Below are positions 42,739 through 51,900 of a stretch of 64,000 bases of DNA, one piece after another. The stretch is from the NCBI RefSeq assembly GCF_003946485.1, contig NZ_RHOJ01000006.1:54949-118948 (forward strand). Reading direction: 5' to 3'. The number at the start of each line of letters is the position of its first letter. Position 1 is the stretch's first letter. The notes under the pieces were generated by a model. That model had not been told where the DNA came from. It did no database searches and saw only the letters and a list, made by a program, of their open reading frames with translations. Source of the DNA: Lacticaseibacillus jixianensis. GTDB lineage: Bacteria > Bacillota > Bacilli > Lactobacillales > Lactobacillaceae. The translations under genes and the position numbers were made by a program.

Positions 42739-43479
42739 TTGGATTATTGGAATAACATCACGGCGCTGGCGGCCCAGATGCCGACCCGGCCCGTCACGGC
42801 GCAACTGACCGCGCTGACGGCTTGGCGGCAAGCCGTCGCCGCCAGCCGGTTGCCTAACCTGCCCCTGCCGCGGCTTGGCCTGACTGGCGAGGCAATGGCC
42901 GAGGCGGAATACGCCTTTGGGGTGCCTGCAAAGGCGGTGCGCGACTTAGATCACCTACTGCGTAATTACCGGCAGTACATTGCTTACCACTACGGCATGT
43001 GGGCGTTCGTGCAAACTGCGCTGTTCACGTCCTGGACTGAGCTGTTCGGCCGCCAGCGCTACTTGGAAGTGGCGGCGGGCAACGGCTACGTCAGCGCAGG
43101 GCTGCAGGCGGCCGGCAACCCAGTCATCACCACTGACAGTCTCACGTGGCGGCCGCAAAACGAGACGGGCCGCCATCCGTTGGTGCCGGTGAGGCAAGCG
43201 GGGGCCAGCGCTGCGCTGTGGCAATACGGTGAGGCCGTTGACGCGGTGGTCATGGCCTGGTCGCCAGACCACGAGTGGAGCGACGCCGCGTTCTTGCAGC
43301 TGCTCCGGCGCCGCTTCAGTAATCTGCCCCTGTTTGTGATCGGGGAGCGGGCGGGGGCCACGGATAGCCGCTTGTTCTGGCAGCTGGCCCAGTTCGTCCC
43401 GGACCGGCGGCTGCTGACCTTGAACCGGCAGTTTCCGCGGTTTGATGCGATCAATGACCGGATCTACCTGATTAAATAG
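42739..43479 (+). CDS. Methyltransferase-like hypothetical protein
   Basis: A 246-residue protein with a Rossmann-type segment, RYLEVAAGNGYVSAGLQAAG followed by VITTDSLTW, similar to SAM-binding motif I and the acidic residue after strand 2. No catalytic motif or target-binding domain is evident. A helical N-terminal third precedes this core. The start is TTG 42739, five bases after TTGGAGG; no better start exists. It lies 14 bases before the next gene. SAM-dependent methyltransferase is a reasonable guess, but a specific function is not known. Confidence 0.7.
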   Translation: MDYWNNITALAAQMPTRPVTAQLTALTAWRQAVAASRLPNLPLPRLGLTGEAMAEAEYAFGVPAKAVRDLDHLLRNYRQYIAYHYGMWAFVQTALFTSWTELFGRQRYLEVAAGNGYVSAGLQAAGNPVITTDSLTWRPQNETGRHPLVPVRQAGASAALWQYGEAVDAVVMAWSPDHEWSDAAFLQLLRRRFSNLPLFVIGERAGATDSRLFWQLAQFVPDRRLLTLNRQFPRFDAINDRIYLIK

Positions 43480-43493
43480 AAAGGGTGGCGCAA

Positions 43494-44456
43494 GTGAAGC
43501 GATTGATTGTTCTGGGCGCGGCCTGGTTCCTAATGATCTTGGCCGCCGGCTTCGTCTGGTCCGCTCACGACCAGACCGAGTACGCCGAACTCCTTGACCA
43601 TTTCAACTTGACGGAGGATGCGGTGCGGATCAAGTCCGATGCCCGAATGACCCTGCCAGAGGCGGCGGCCAAGCTGGCGAAAAGCGATCTGACCGACTTT
43701 CAGGTTCAGTTTCGGGCCAGTGATTCGCGGGTTTACTTGTTTGCCAAGGGGGACTACGGCAGCCTGCCGCTGGCGTCCGGGCAGTGGTTCTCCGACGCGG
43801 ACTTGGCCTCATCGCTGCCGGTCATGGTGGTCGGGCAGGACCATGCCAAGGCGTTGACGGTCGGGAGCCACCAGCAGTACGCCAAGCAGGCCGGTGAATA
43901 CATCCCCGTGCTCGGGATCATTTCCTCGCCGCGCAGTCGCCGCCTCAATGCCGTGCGCTTTTTCAACGCCAGCGGCAGCGAGGCGAACCACCTGCGCGTC
44001 AGTCAAATGACGATCTACGCGGACGGCCAGCAGACTCCCGCGCAGAAGCGCCAACTCGCCCGGCTGCTGGGCGGCCGCGCGGCGGGGTACCAGTACCGCC
44101 AGCGCAGTGCGGCGGGTGACTTCTGGGCGACGATGGGGCTGACCTTGACCCTGTGCGCAGGGCTTGCGGCCTTGGCGGCGCTGTTGGCCTGGCTGACCGG
44201 CTGGTTCATGCAGCACGCCTTGCCGGCTGAACTGCCGCTGGAATCGCGGCACCGGACGCTCCGCGGGCTGTGGCTGCGGGTGAGCGGGTATGCCGCAATT
44301 GACACCGGCTTAGGGCTGCTTGCCGTCAACTGGTGGTTTTACCTGAGCAACCACCTGCGGGCCGTGCTGTTTGCGGTTGGCCTGTGGGGCTTGGCAATTG
44401 CCGTGCTTTACGTTTTCTTGATGCGCAGCGCAAGTGGAAAGGATGATCCAGCATGA
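43494..44456 (+). CDS. Membrane protein with a MacB-like extracellular domain
   Basis: A 320-residue protein with one N-terminal transmembrane helix (about 3-22), an extracellular domain (25-210) containing a SGQWFSDADL..VMVVGQDHA pattern like the periplasmic domain of MacB/FtsX permeases, and three C-terminal helices (about 220-310). This is the topology of an ABC permease half, but there is no ATPase gene near. GTG 43485 and 43494 both fit; AAAGGG favours 43494. It overlaps the downstream RNA methyltransferase gene by four bases. Function unknown. Confidence 0.65.
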   Translation: MKRLIVLGAAWFLMILAAGFVWSAHDQTEYAELLDHFNLTEDAVRIKSDARMTLPEAAAKLAKSDLTDFQVQFRASDSRVYLFAKGDYGSLPLASGQWFSDADLASSLPVMVVGQDHAKALTVGSHQQYAKQAGEYIPVLGIISSPRSRRLNAVRFFNASGSEANHLRVSQMTIYADGQQTPAQKRQLARLLGGRAAGYQYRQRSAAGDFWATMGLTLTLCAGLAALAALLAWLTGWFMQHALPAELPLESRHRTLRGLWLRVSGYAAIDTGLGLLAVNWWFYLSNHLRAVLFAVGLWGLAIAVLYVFLMRSASGKDDPA

Positions 44457-45778
44457 CCCTGCCAGCAGGCTTTATCACGAAGTATGAAACGCTCCTCAAA
44501 GCGGATGCGGCGGCCTTCCTGGCGACGTTTGACGCTTCCGCCGCGGCCGGCTTTCGGACCAATCCCTTGCACGAAGCAACGGCCGCGGCCCCGGCGATCC
44601 CTTGGAGTCAGTGGGGCCATTACGGGAAAGTGGCGGGGGCATCGCTGGCGCACGTGGCCGGCGACGTGTACAGTCAGGAGCCCAGCGCGCAGTTTGTGGG
44701 CACCGTCGCTGCGCCAAAGCCTGGGGAGCGGGTGCTGGACCTGTGCGCGGCCCCTGGCGGCAAGTCCACCCATTTGGGCAGTTACATGCAGCAGCAGGGC
44801 CTTTTGGTCGCCAATGAGATCAACCCCGGCCGGGCGCGGGTGCTGTCCAGCAACCTCGAACGCTTTGGGCTGACGAACGCACTGGTGACGAATACCGACC
44901 CGGCGCACCTGGCCGCCCTTTTGCCGGAATTTTTCGACCGGATCTTGGTCGACGCGCCGTGCTCCGGCGAAGGCATGTTTCGCAAGGACCCGGACGCGAT
45001 GAGCTACTGGACCCCGAGCTATTCAGCAAGCTGCGCCGAGCGCCAGCGCGAGATCCTGACCGAAGCGGTCAAAATGCTGCGGCCAGGGGGCGTTCTGGTC
45101 TATTCTACCTGCACCTTCGCGCCTGAAGAAGACGAGCAGATCGTGGCCTGGGCGACGCAGCACCTGGCGCTTTCGGTGCTGCCCATTGAGAAAGTCGCCG
45201 GCATCGCCGATGGCCGCCCGGACTGGGCGAACGGCGACTTGGCCTTGGCTGGCACCGCCCGGCTGTGGCCGCACCAGGTGGCCGGCGAGGGCCATTTTGT
45301 GTCCAAGTTGCAAAAGGCGGGGAGCGCCGCTGCGGCGCGGCCCCGGGCAGTGGCCCCGGTGCGGCTGAACCGCGAGCAGCAGCGCGACTTTGCCGCCTTT
45401 GAGCAGGCGAGCCTGGCCGCGCCGCTGAACCTGCCGCTCACGCTGAACCGCGACGTCCTGGCCACCCTGCCGACTGATACCCCGGCGCTGCCAGGCATCC
45501 ACATCCTGCGCACGGGGCTGACGCTGGGCACCTTTAAGCGCGGCCGCTTTGAGCCCGCCCACGCGCTGGCCACGGCCCTTGCCCCAGCGGCGTTCAAGAC
45601 CGTGGTGGCCGTCAGCGAAGACGAGTTTGCCCGCTACCGCCACGGGGAGACGCTCAGCCGGCCGGCTTTGACCAGCAAGCAAACCGTGCTGTTGACCTAC
45701 CAAGGCCGCGGTTTTGCCCTGGGCAAGGCGGTCAGCGGCACCATCAAGAACGCCTATCCCAAAGGCCTGCGCATCTAA
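44453..45778 (+). CDS. RsmF/NOL1-NOP2-type RNA m5C methyltransferase
   Basis: A 441-residue SAM-dependent RNA cytosine-C5 methyltransferase. The N-terminal region is followed by the SAM motif LDLCAAPGGKSTHLGS, DAPCSGEGMFRK (Cys of motif IV) and YSTCTFAPEEDE (catalytic Cys of motif VI). The C-terminal part (about 300-441) is the RsmF-like PUA-related domain. Lactobacillal relatives modify 16S rRNA near C1407. ATGA overlap with the preceding membrane gene indicates co-translation. A strong terminator follows. Confidence 0.92.
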   Translation: MTLPAGFITKYETLLKADAAAFLATFDASAAAGFRTNPLHEATAAAPAIPWSQWGHYGKVAGASLAHVAGDVYSQEPSAQFVGTVAAPKPGERVLDLCAAPGGKSTHLGSYMQQQGLLVANEINPGRARVLSSNLERFGLTNALVTNTDPAHLAALLPEFFDRILVDAPCSGEGMFRKDPDAMSYWTPSYSASCAERQREILTEAVKMLRPGGVLVYSTCTFAPEEDEQIVAWATQHLALSVLPIEKVAGIADGRPDWANGDLALAGTARLWPHQVAGEGHFVSKLQKAGSAAAARPRAVAPVRLNREQQRDFAAFEQASLAAPLNLPLTLNRDVLATLPTDTPALPGIHILRTGLTLGTFKRGRFEPAHALATALAPAAFKTVVAVSEDEFARYRHGETLSRPALTSKQTVLLTYQGRGFALGKAVSGTIKNAYPKGLRI

Positions 45779-45806
45779 GCAGCGCTTGCCGGGGTGCGTA
45801 CAAACC

Positions 45807-45853
45807 AAAAACGTCCCTGCCTCACGATCTTAAGTCGCGAAGCAGGGACGTTT
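45807..45853. terminator. Bidirectional terminator, hairpin repeat copy B
   Basis: AAACGTCCCTGC at the left pairs with GCAGGGACGTTT at the right, with an inner TC-CGA/TCG-GA stem. It separates the RNA methyltransferase from convergent fni and shares a 15-base arm with the repeat at 42640. Confidence 0.88.
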
Positions 45854-45914
45854 GCTTTGGCGGAGCGGTGGGTGATGAGACGCGCCGCGGCGATGATCCG
45901 AATGACTGTTGCGG

Positions 45915-46946
45915 TTAAGGCAGCGCCAACCCCCGCTGCTGGGCGTAACTGGCCAGCGCCGGGGCCACGACGACGGGTACGTTCTGCAAGGCCTTGACGT
46001 CCCTAGCGCCGAGCATGGCCATCAGCGCTGGCAGCATGGCCTGCCACTGCTTGATGTGCGCTTCCGCAGCCGCCGGGCCCTCTTGGATCAGCCAGTGCAA
46101 GGCGAGCCCGCTGATGCCGACAGCGCTGGCGCCCAGGCGCAGGGCCTTGAGCACGTCCCAGGGGCTGCGCACGCCGCCGGTCGCCAGGATGGTGAGTCCA
46201 CTGGCGCCGGCCTCAAGCAGGGATTCAACCGTGCTTTGCCCAAAGTCGGCCAGCATCGCGAACTGATCGCCCTGACGGCGCACGCCTTCGATGCGGGCGA
46301 AGTTTGTCCCGCCCCGGCCGCCCACGTCAACGTAGCGGACGCCGGCGGTTTTGAGCTTCGCCAGCGCCTCACGGGTCATCCCGAACCCGACTTCTTTGAC
46401 GATCACCGGCACGGCGACGCCCTCGACTAACGCCTTGATCTGCGTCAACCAGTGAAAATCGCGGTCGCCCTCGGGCATGACGATCTCCTGCACCGCGTTT
46501 AGATGGATCTCAAGCGCGTCGGCCCCGATCATCGCAATCGCCGCCTGCGCCTGGGCCACGGTCTTGTCCGCCCCGATGTTGGCGAGAAGAAAGCCGGTGG
46601 GATTGGTTTCGCGGACAATGCTGAAGGTGGGCGCAAGCGCCGGTTCTTTCAGCGCGACAGCCTGCGACCCCGTCGCCATGGCCAGCCCGGTGTGCGCCGC
46701 GATTGCCGCCAGCTGCTGGTTGTAGACGCCCGTCTGCTTGGAGCCGCCGGTCATGGCGTTGATGAAAAACGGCCACTGCCAGTTGAACAGCCCAGGGGCC
46801 ACCAAGACGTCCGCCACGGCGGTTTCTGGCAGCGGGTCGTGCAACAGCCGCACCTGCTCAAAGCCCGCGGCTGCCTGGTCCTGGAAGAACTTTTCCGCTA
46901 AGAAGACGTGCTCGTCCTTGCGGTGGGACTGAATGGATTGGCTCAT
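45915..46946 (-). CDS. fni: Isopentenyl-diphosphate delta-isomerase, type 2
   Basis: FMN- and NADPH-dependent isomerase that converts IPP to DMAPP, the last step of isoprenoid precursor supply. The 343-residue TIM-barrel protein has MTGGSKQTG, the NIGADKT and HLNAVQEIVMPEGDR blocks, KEVGFGM, DVGGRGGTNFA and ILATGGVRSPWD for flavin binding. An upstream open frame is a shifted reading of mvaD. TGGAGG before ATG 46946 and one-base overlap with the mvaD stop set the start. It is the last gene of the mevalonate unit. Confidence 0.97.
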   Translation of the reverse strand: MSQSIQSHRKDEHVFLAEKFFQDQAAAGFEQVRLLHDPLPETAVADVLVAPGLFNWQWPFFINAMTGGSKQTGVYNQQLAAIAAHTGLAMATGSQAVALKEPALAPTFSIVRETNPTGFLLANIGADKTVAQAQAAIAMIGADALEIHLNAVQEIVMPEGDRDFHWLTQIKALVEGVAVPVIVKEVGFGMTREALAKLKTAGVRYVDVGGRGGTNFARIEGVRRQGDQFAMLADFGQSTVESLLEAGASGLTILATGGVRSPWDVLKALRLGASAVGISGLALHWLIQEGPAAAEAHIKQWQAMLPALMAMLGARDVKALQNVPVVVAPALASYAQQRGLALP

Positions 46947-47905
46947 TACTTTGCCTCCAGTACTTGGGCTGCCGGACCCGGCGCCGCCACAAGCAGGCGA
47001 CCGCCAAACGCGCTTAGGGCCTTTTGGATGGTCGGGACGGCAGGCGCCAGGGTCAGGATCTTCACGTTGGGGCCCGCGTCCATGGTGGCGTATGCGGGTA
47101 CGCCTTGCTGGCGCAGCGCCTGCACGGTGTGCCATACCGCCATGGTATCCGGCTGAAAATAGGTGAAGGCGGGGCTGCCCGCCAGGATCGCCGCGTGCAT
47201 GCGGGCGCTGCTTTGCTCGGTGAGCTCCCCGATGCGGGTGAAGTCGGCTGCCGCCAGGGCGGCGACCATGGCGGCAGCGGCTTGCTCGTTGCTCTTCACA
47301 AAAGCGGGGTAGTAAGGGCTGGTCGCCACCGTGTTGGCCATCAGCTGCCGCGAAGAGACTGGCTTTTGGCCGGCGTCGACCATGACCACGATCATGCGCA
47401 GGGGCAGGGTGGTTTTGGGCAGCGGTTCGGCAAAGGACGTTAGGTCGTCTTCGCCGCGGTGCCAAATGGCCAGACCGCCGTAGATCGAACGGGCCGCCGA
47501 GCCGCTGCCGCGCCGAGCTAAGCGCGACAGGGCCGCTGGCGCAAGGCGCAACCCGGCATCCCGGCTGGCGGCCAGGGCCAGTGCGGCAAACGCCGACGCG
47601 GAACTGGCGAGCCCGGCGGCCGTCGGGACGTGATTGACCGAGGCGACCTGAGCAAACTCGCGGCGGCCGGACTGCGCGCGCACCAGGTCGAGAAACGCGG
47701 TGACCTTGGGCGCCGCCTGCGCGGTTCCGTTCAGCGTGAACTGGTCTGAGCCAAGCTCCGGGTTAAAGCTGACGGTGGTGTCCGTGTAGAAGTCATCCAG
47801 CGTCAAGGACACGCTGCTGGTGTACGGCAGGATCAACTTGGCGTCCCGCTTGCCCCAGTATTTGATCAGCGCAATGTTGGTGTGTGCGCGTGCGGTGGTG
47901 GTCAT
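46946..47905 (-). CDS. mvaD: Diphosphomevalonate decarboxylase
   Basis: A GHMP-superfamily enzyme that converts mevalonate diphosphate to IPP using ATP. The 319-residue protein has the family start AHTNIALIKYWGKRD, the ATP-loop AAGLASSASAFAALALA and a conserved MDAGPNVK near the C-terminus. It overlaps mvk by four bases and fni by one. In related bacteria the phosphomevalonate kinase gene usually lies right after mvaD, but here it is missing. Confidence 0.96.
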   Translation of the reverse strand: MTTTARAHTNIALIKYWGKRDAKLILPYTSSVSLTLDDFYTDTTVSFNPELGSDQFTLNGTAQAAPKVTAFLDLVRAQSGRREFAQVASVNHVPTAAGLASSASAFAALALAASRDAGLRLAPAALSRLARRGSGSAARSIYGGLAIWHRGEDDLTSFAEPLPKTTLPLRMIVVMVDAGQKPVSSRQLMANTVATSPYYPAFVKSNEQAAAAMVAALAAADFTRIGELTEQSSARMHAAILAGSPAFTYFQPDTMAVWHTVQALRQQGVPAYATMDAGPNVKILTLAPAVPTIQKALSAFGGRLLVAAPGPAAQVLEAK

Positions 47906-48849
47906 TGAAGTGCCTCACTTTCAGAAAAATCGTACTGCCAAGTGGCCACCGCGCCGGCCTTTTTCAAGGCGGCCTCAATGGCGGCGGCACCGGCGTGATC
48001 GACCGCCAGCGCAATCAGGCAGCCGCCTTGGCCGCTGCCGGTCAGCTTAGCGCCCAGTGCGCCGGCGTGCATGGCGGCGGCCACCAGCGCGTCGAGTTTA
48101 TTGTCGCTGACGCCCAGCGCCGCCAGCGCAGCTTGGGCGGCGGTCAGCTGGGTGCCCAGGCTTTTGAGGTCATCCTGGGCCAAGGCCACGGCGGCCTGGC
48201 GCGCGGCGTGGCCGATGCCGGCAATCAGGGGCTGGTAGCGGGCGTGGTCCTGGCGCAGCAGGTCGGCGACGTGGCCGACCGCGGCGCCGGTTTGCCCCAT
48301 CTCACCGGAGTCGGCGATTACCAAGAAGCCGTGGCGGGGAAAATGGATCGGCCGGGGCGCCTGGCCGCGCACGAACCACTGCGGCCGGTCCGCCGAGGTG
48401 GTGGCGGCATCAAGGCCGCTGGGATTGCCGTGAATCGCTTTTTCTGAAACTGCCGCCCAGTTCAGCAAGGTGGCGCGGTCAAGCCGCGCGTCAAAGGCGG
48501 CGTAAAAGGCGCGCACGATCGCCACGGCGCACGCGGCGGATGACCCCATGCCGCGCTCGGCCGGCAGCGCACTGGTCAGGGTCAAGGTGAACCCCTGGCT
48601 GCGGGCGTCAAAGAAAGTCAACAGCTGGCGGATCAACTTGGTGATGCCGCTAAACGGCGGCTGGGCGGCGGCAAGCGCACCGGTGTAGAAGCTGGACCGG
48701 ACCGTTTGGGCAAGGCCCTGGCGCGGCGTGAGCGTCGCGGTCAGCCGGATCGATTTGATTGGCAGGGCGATGGCCGGCTGCCGGTACACGACGGCGTGCT
48801 CCCCGATAAGAATGATTTTGGCACAGCTTGTCCCAATGGCTTGATGCAT
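47902..48849 (-). CDS. mvk: Mevalonate kinase
   Basis: The GHMP kinase that phosphorylates mevalonate at the start of the lower mevalonate pathway. The 315-residue protein shows ILIGEHAVVYRQPAIALP, the ATP-binding ERGMGSSAACAVA and KLTGSGQGGCLIAL. AAAGGAG precedes ATG 48849. It is the first gene of the mvk-mvaD-fni unit and diverges from rexB. Confidence 0.97.
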   Translation of the reverse strand: MHQAIGTSCAKIILIGEHAVVYRQPAIALPIKSIRLTATLTPRQGLAQTVRSSFYTGALAAAQPPFSGITKLIRQLLTFFDARSQGFTLTLTSALPAERGMGSSAACAVAIVRAFYAAFDARLDRATLLNWAAVSEKAIHGNPSGLDAATTSADRPQWFVRGQAPRPIHFPRHGFLVIADSGEMGQTGAAVGHVADLLRQDHARYQPLIAGIGHAARQAAVALAQDDLKSLGTQLTAAQAALAALGVSDNKLDALVAAAMHAGALGAKLTGSGQGGCLIALAVDHAGAAAIEAALKKAGAVATWQYDFSESEALQ

Positions 48850-48874
48850 AGAATCGCTCCTTTTGTTCCTATAA

Positions 48875-48880
48875 ATGATA
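48875..48880 (-). promoter_or_regulatory. -10 of the mevalonate operon promoter
   Basis: TATCAT on the minus strand, 26 bases before mvk. The -35 is weak. Confidence 0.5.
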
Positions 48881-48953
48881 CCCCATCGGCGGTGTGGGGA
48901 CTAGCCGCTTATGCTAAACTTATAGCAGTCAAAGTGAAGGAGAGGCGCAGATC

Positions 48954-51900
48954 ATGACCCTGCAATTTTATCTTGGAACCGCCACGACGGACCACCAAAC
49001 GGCGATGGCCGAAGCCGCCGCGGCTGCGCTTGCCGCCGGCCGCGAGGTGTTCTACCTCGTGCCCAACCACGTCAAATTCGAGGCCGAGGTCAGCTTACTG
49101 CAAACCCTGCGGGCCAAAACCGGCAGCCGGTCGCAGTTTGCAGTCTCTGGGCTGCAAGTCCTGTCGTTCAGCCGCCTGGCCTGGTACTTTTTGAAGGACA
49201 CGCCGGGTTATCAGCAGCCGCGGCTTGACCGCGCCAGCAACACGATGCTGGTCAGCAAGGTGTTCCAGGACCTGCTCAGTGACCCGCAAACCGCGGCCCA
49301 GCTCCATCTGTTTGCCGGCTCCGTGCACAACGCCGGCTTTTTTGCCGAGCTGGCCGATCAGCTGGCCGAGCTGCAGACTGGCCGGGTGACGGCGGCGCTC
49401 CTCAAGGACGCGGTGGCGCGCGGTGAAAGCAGCTTGCAGGACGCCGAGAAGCTGCGCGAGCTGCAGGTGGTGGCCGAAGCCTACGAACAGCGGGCGAGCG
49501 GGTTTGCGACCAACGCCGCCCTGCTTGAGCAGTTGACCCAGTGGGTGCTCAAGCATCAAGGCCAGATGCAGCACGCGGCGTTCTTCCTTGATCACTTCAA
49601 CGACCTGTCCGCCAGTGAGTTTCACCTGGTCCACACCATCTTACACACGGGCGCGGACTTGACGGTGGCGCTGACCCTGGACCGTGTGCCCCAGGCGGTG
49701 CCAGAAGGGCCGGCCCTCTTTCTGCCCGCCGCCAAGCTTTACTATCAGCTCAGCCATTCCGTCGCGGACCTGCGGCCAGCGCCCCCGGTCAAAACCGCGT
49801 GGTGCCGGCCGCTTCACGGCCCGGCGAGCTTGGTGGGCGGGCTGGATCAGTTCTGGCAAACGGAATACGGCGGCGCGCACAGCACCCAGGAGCCGCTTGC
49901 CGCTGCGGCCTTGGCGGCGGTGCAAGGCGGGCTCACGATCGCCAAGGCCAGCGAACCTTACACGGAACTGCGCGCGGTGGCCCGGGCGATCAAGCACGCG
50001 CTTCACCAGGACCAGACGCTCCGCTACCGGGATTTTCTGATCGTGGCGCGGTACCTAGGACCGTACGAACCGTACCTGCAGCCGGTGTTCGACGAGCAGG
50101 GGCTGCCGGTGTTTATTGACCGCGAGCGGCCGATGCAGAATCACCCGCTGGTGGCCTTGATCCAGAGCCTGTTTGCCGTGCAGCGGCATCACTACCAGTA
50201 CGAGGACATGATGCGGCTGCTGAAAACCGAGCTGCTGATCCCCAGCGGCGTGGCGCTGGCCGATTTTCGCCAGGCGCTGGACGTGACGGATAATTTCCTG
50301 CTTAAAACCGGCAAGTTCGGCGATGCCTGGCTGACCGCCGAGCCGTGGCAGTACATCGACCACAAGCAAAATGATCAGTTCGTCGTCGATGAAGCCAAAA
50401 CCGCGCAGGTCAACCTGGTCCGGGCGTTCGTCAAGGCAACGCTGCCGGCGCTGTTTGCCGGCTGGCAGCAGGCCACGACCGGCACTGCCGGCGCCACCGT
50501 GTTATACCAGTGGCTGAAGCAAAGCGGGGTCACGACGGTGCTGGATCAGTGGCGCCAGGCCGCCATTGCGAGCGGCGCCCTCACGGCGGCCACGGCGGGC
50601 GAGCAGGCGTGGGCGACGTTAATGACGCTGCTGGACGACTTTGCCATGATCAAAGGCGCGGACGCCTTTGATCTTCAAGAGTTTGCCGAGATGCTTGACG
50701 CCGGCTTTGCCGGGGCGACCTACACGCAGATCCCGTCCACGCTCGATCAAATCACGGTGTCCGAAACTGGGCTGAGCCGGCTGCCTAAATTCCGGCAAGT
50801 CTTCGTGATCGGTGCGACCAGCCAGGTGATGCCCGACACGCCTGCCGATCACCCGATCATCACGGCTGCCGACCGGGCGGCGCTGCAACCGCTGCTGGGA
50901 GCGGGGGTGTACCTCCCGGAAGCCGGCGCGGAAAGCGCCCTCTGGGATGCGTTCATCAATTATTTGGCGATGATGGCGGGCAGCGACCGGCTGACTTTGA
51001 GCTACCCGGTGTACGCCGACAATGAAAACCACGCTTCCAGCTACCTGACGCAGCTGGAAGCCTACTTTGATGTGCCGGAGACCCAGTGGCCCGGCGTTGA
51101 CTTGACGACGCCATTCCCGCAGGCGTTTAGCAGCGCCCGCGGGATGCTGGCGGACTACATGCGCATTTTCGCCCAGGCCAAGGCCAGTGGCACCGGCGTA
51201 CCGGCGGCCTGGCAGCAGGTCTTGCAGGTGCTGCGGCAAGCGCCCGCGCCCCTGGGCCCGTTGGCTGCCCGGATGGCGGCGGCCGCAGGGACGCAGAACC
51301 CGATCGGCAGCCTCACGCCGGCGCTCGCCGAACAGCTTTACTCACCGCACATGAACATCTCCATTTCGCAGCTGGAGCGCTACTACGCCAATCCGTTTGA
51401 GTACTTTCTGCGCTACGGGCTGAAGCTGCGCAAGCGGCCAGAGTTTGAGCTGACGCCGGCCGATTCCGGGGTGCTGTACCACGGCGTCATGGAGCAGCTG
51501 CTGCGGGAGCACCCGGCGCTCGGCGACCTGACAGAGGCAAAGCTGAGCAGCTTGGTCGCGGGCCTGGTGCGCACCGCGGCCGCCCAGCCCGGGTTTGAGA
51601 TCTTGCAGGCCGATGCGTACTGGCAGTACGTGACCCAGCAAATTGGCACGATGCTGAGCCAAAATGCGCTGATGATCCGCCGGCAGCAGGCGCGCACGCG
51701 CTTTCGCCCGAAGGAAACGGAGCTGGTCTTCGGCCGCGATAAGCGCCTGGCCGGGCTGGAGCTGCCGCTGTCCGGCGGCCGGCAGGTCACCGTCTCTGGA
51801 CGGATCGACCGGCTGGATGAGGCGCTGGTCGATGAGCAGCCGTATTTCATGGTCCTCGATTACAAGTCCAGCACCCACGATTTTTCCATGCAGGACGCGT

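Noticed and set aside
46947..47465. N-terminal extension of fni into mvaD
   Set aside because: It is a shifted reading of mvaD. A proper start with TGGAGG exists at 46946.
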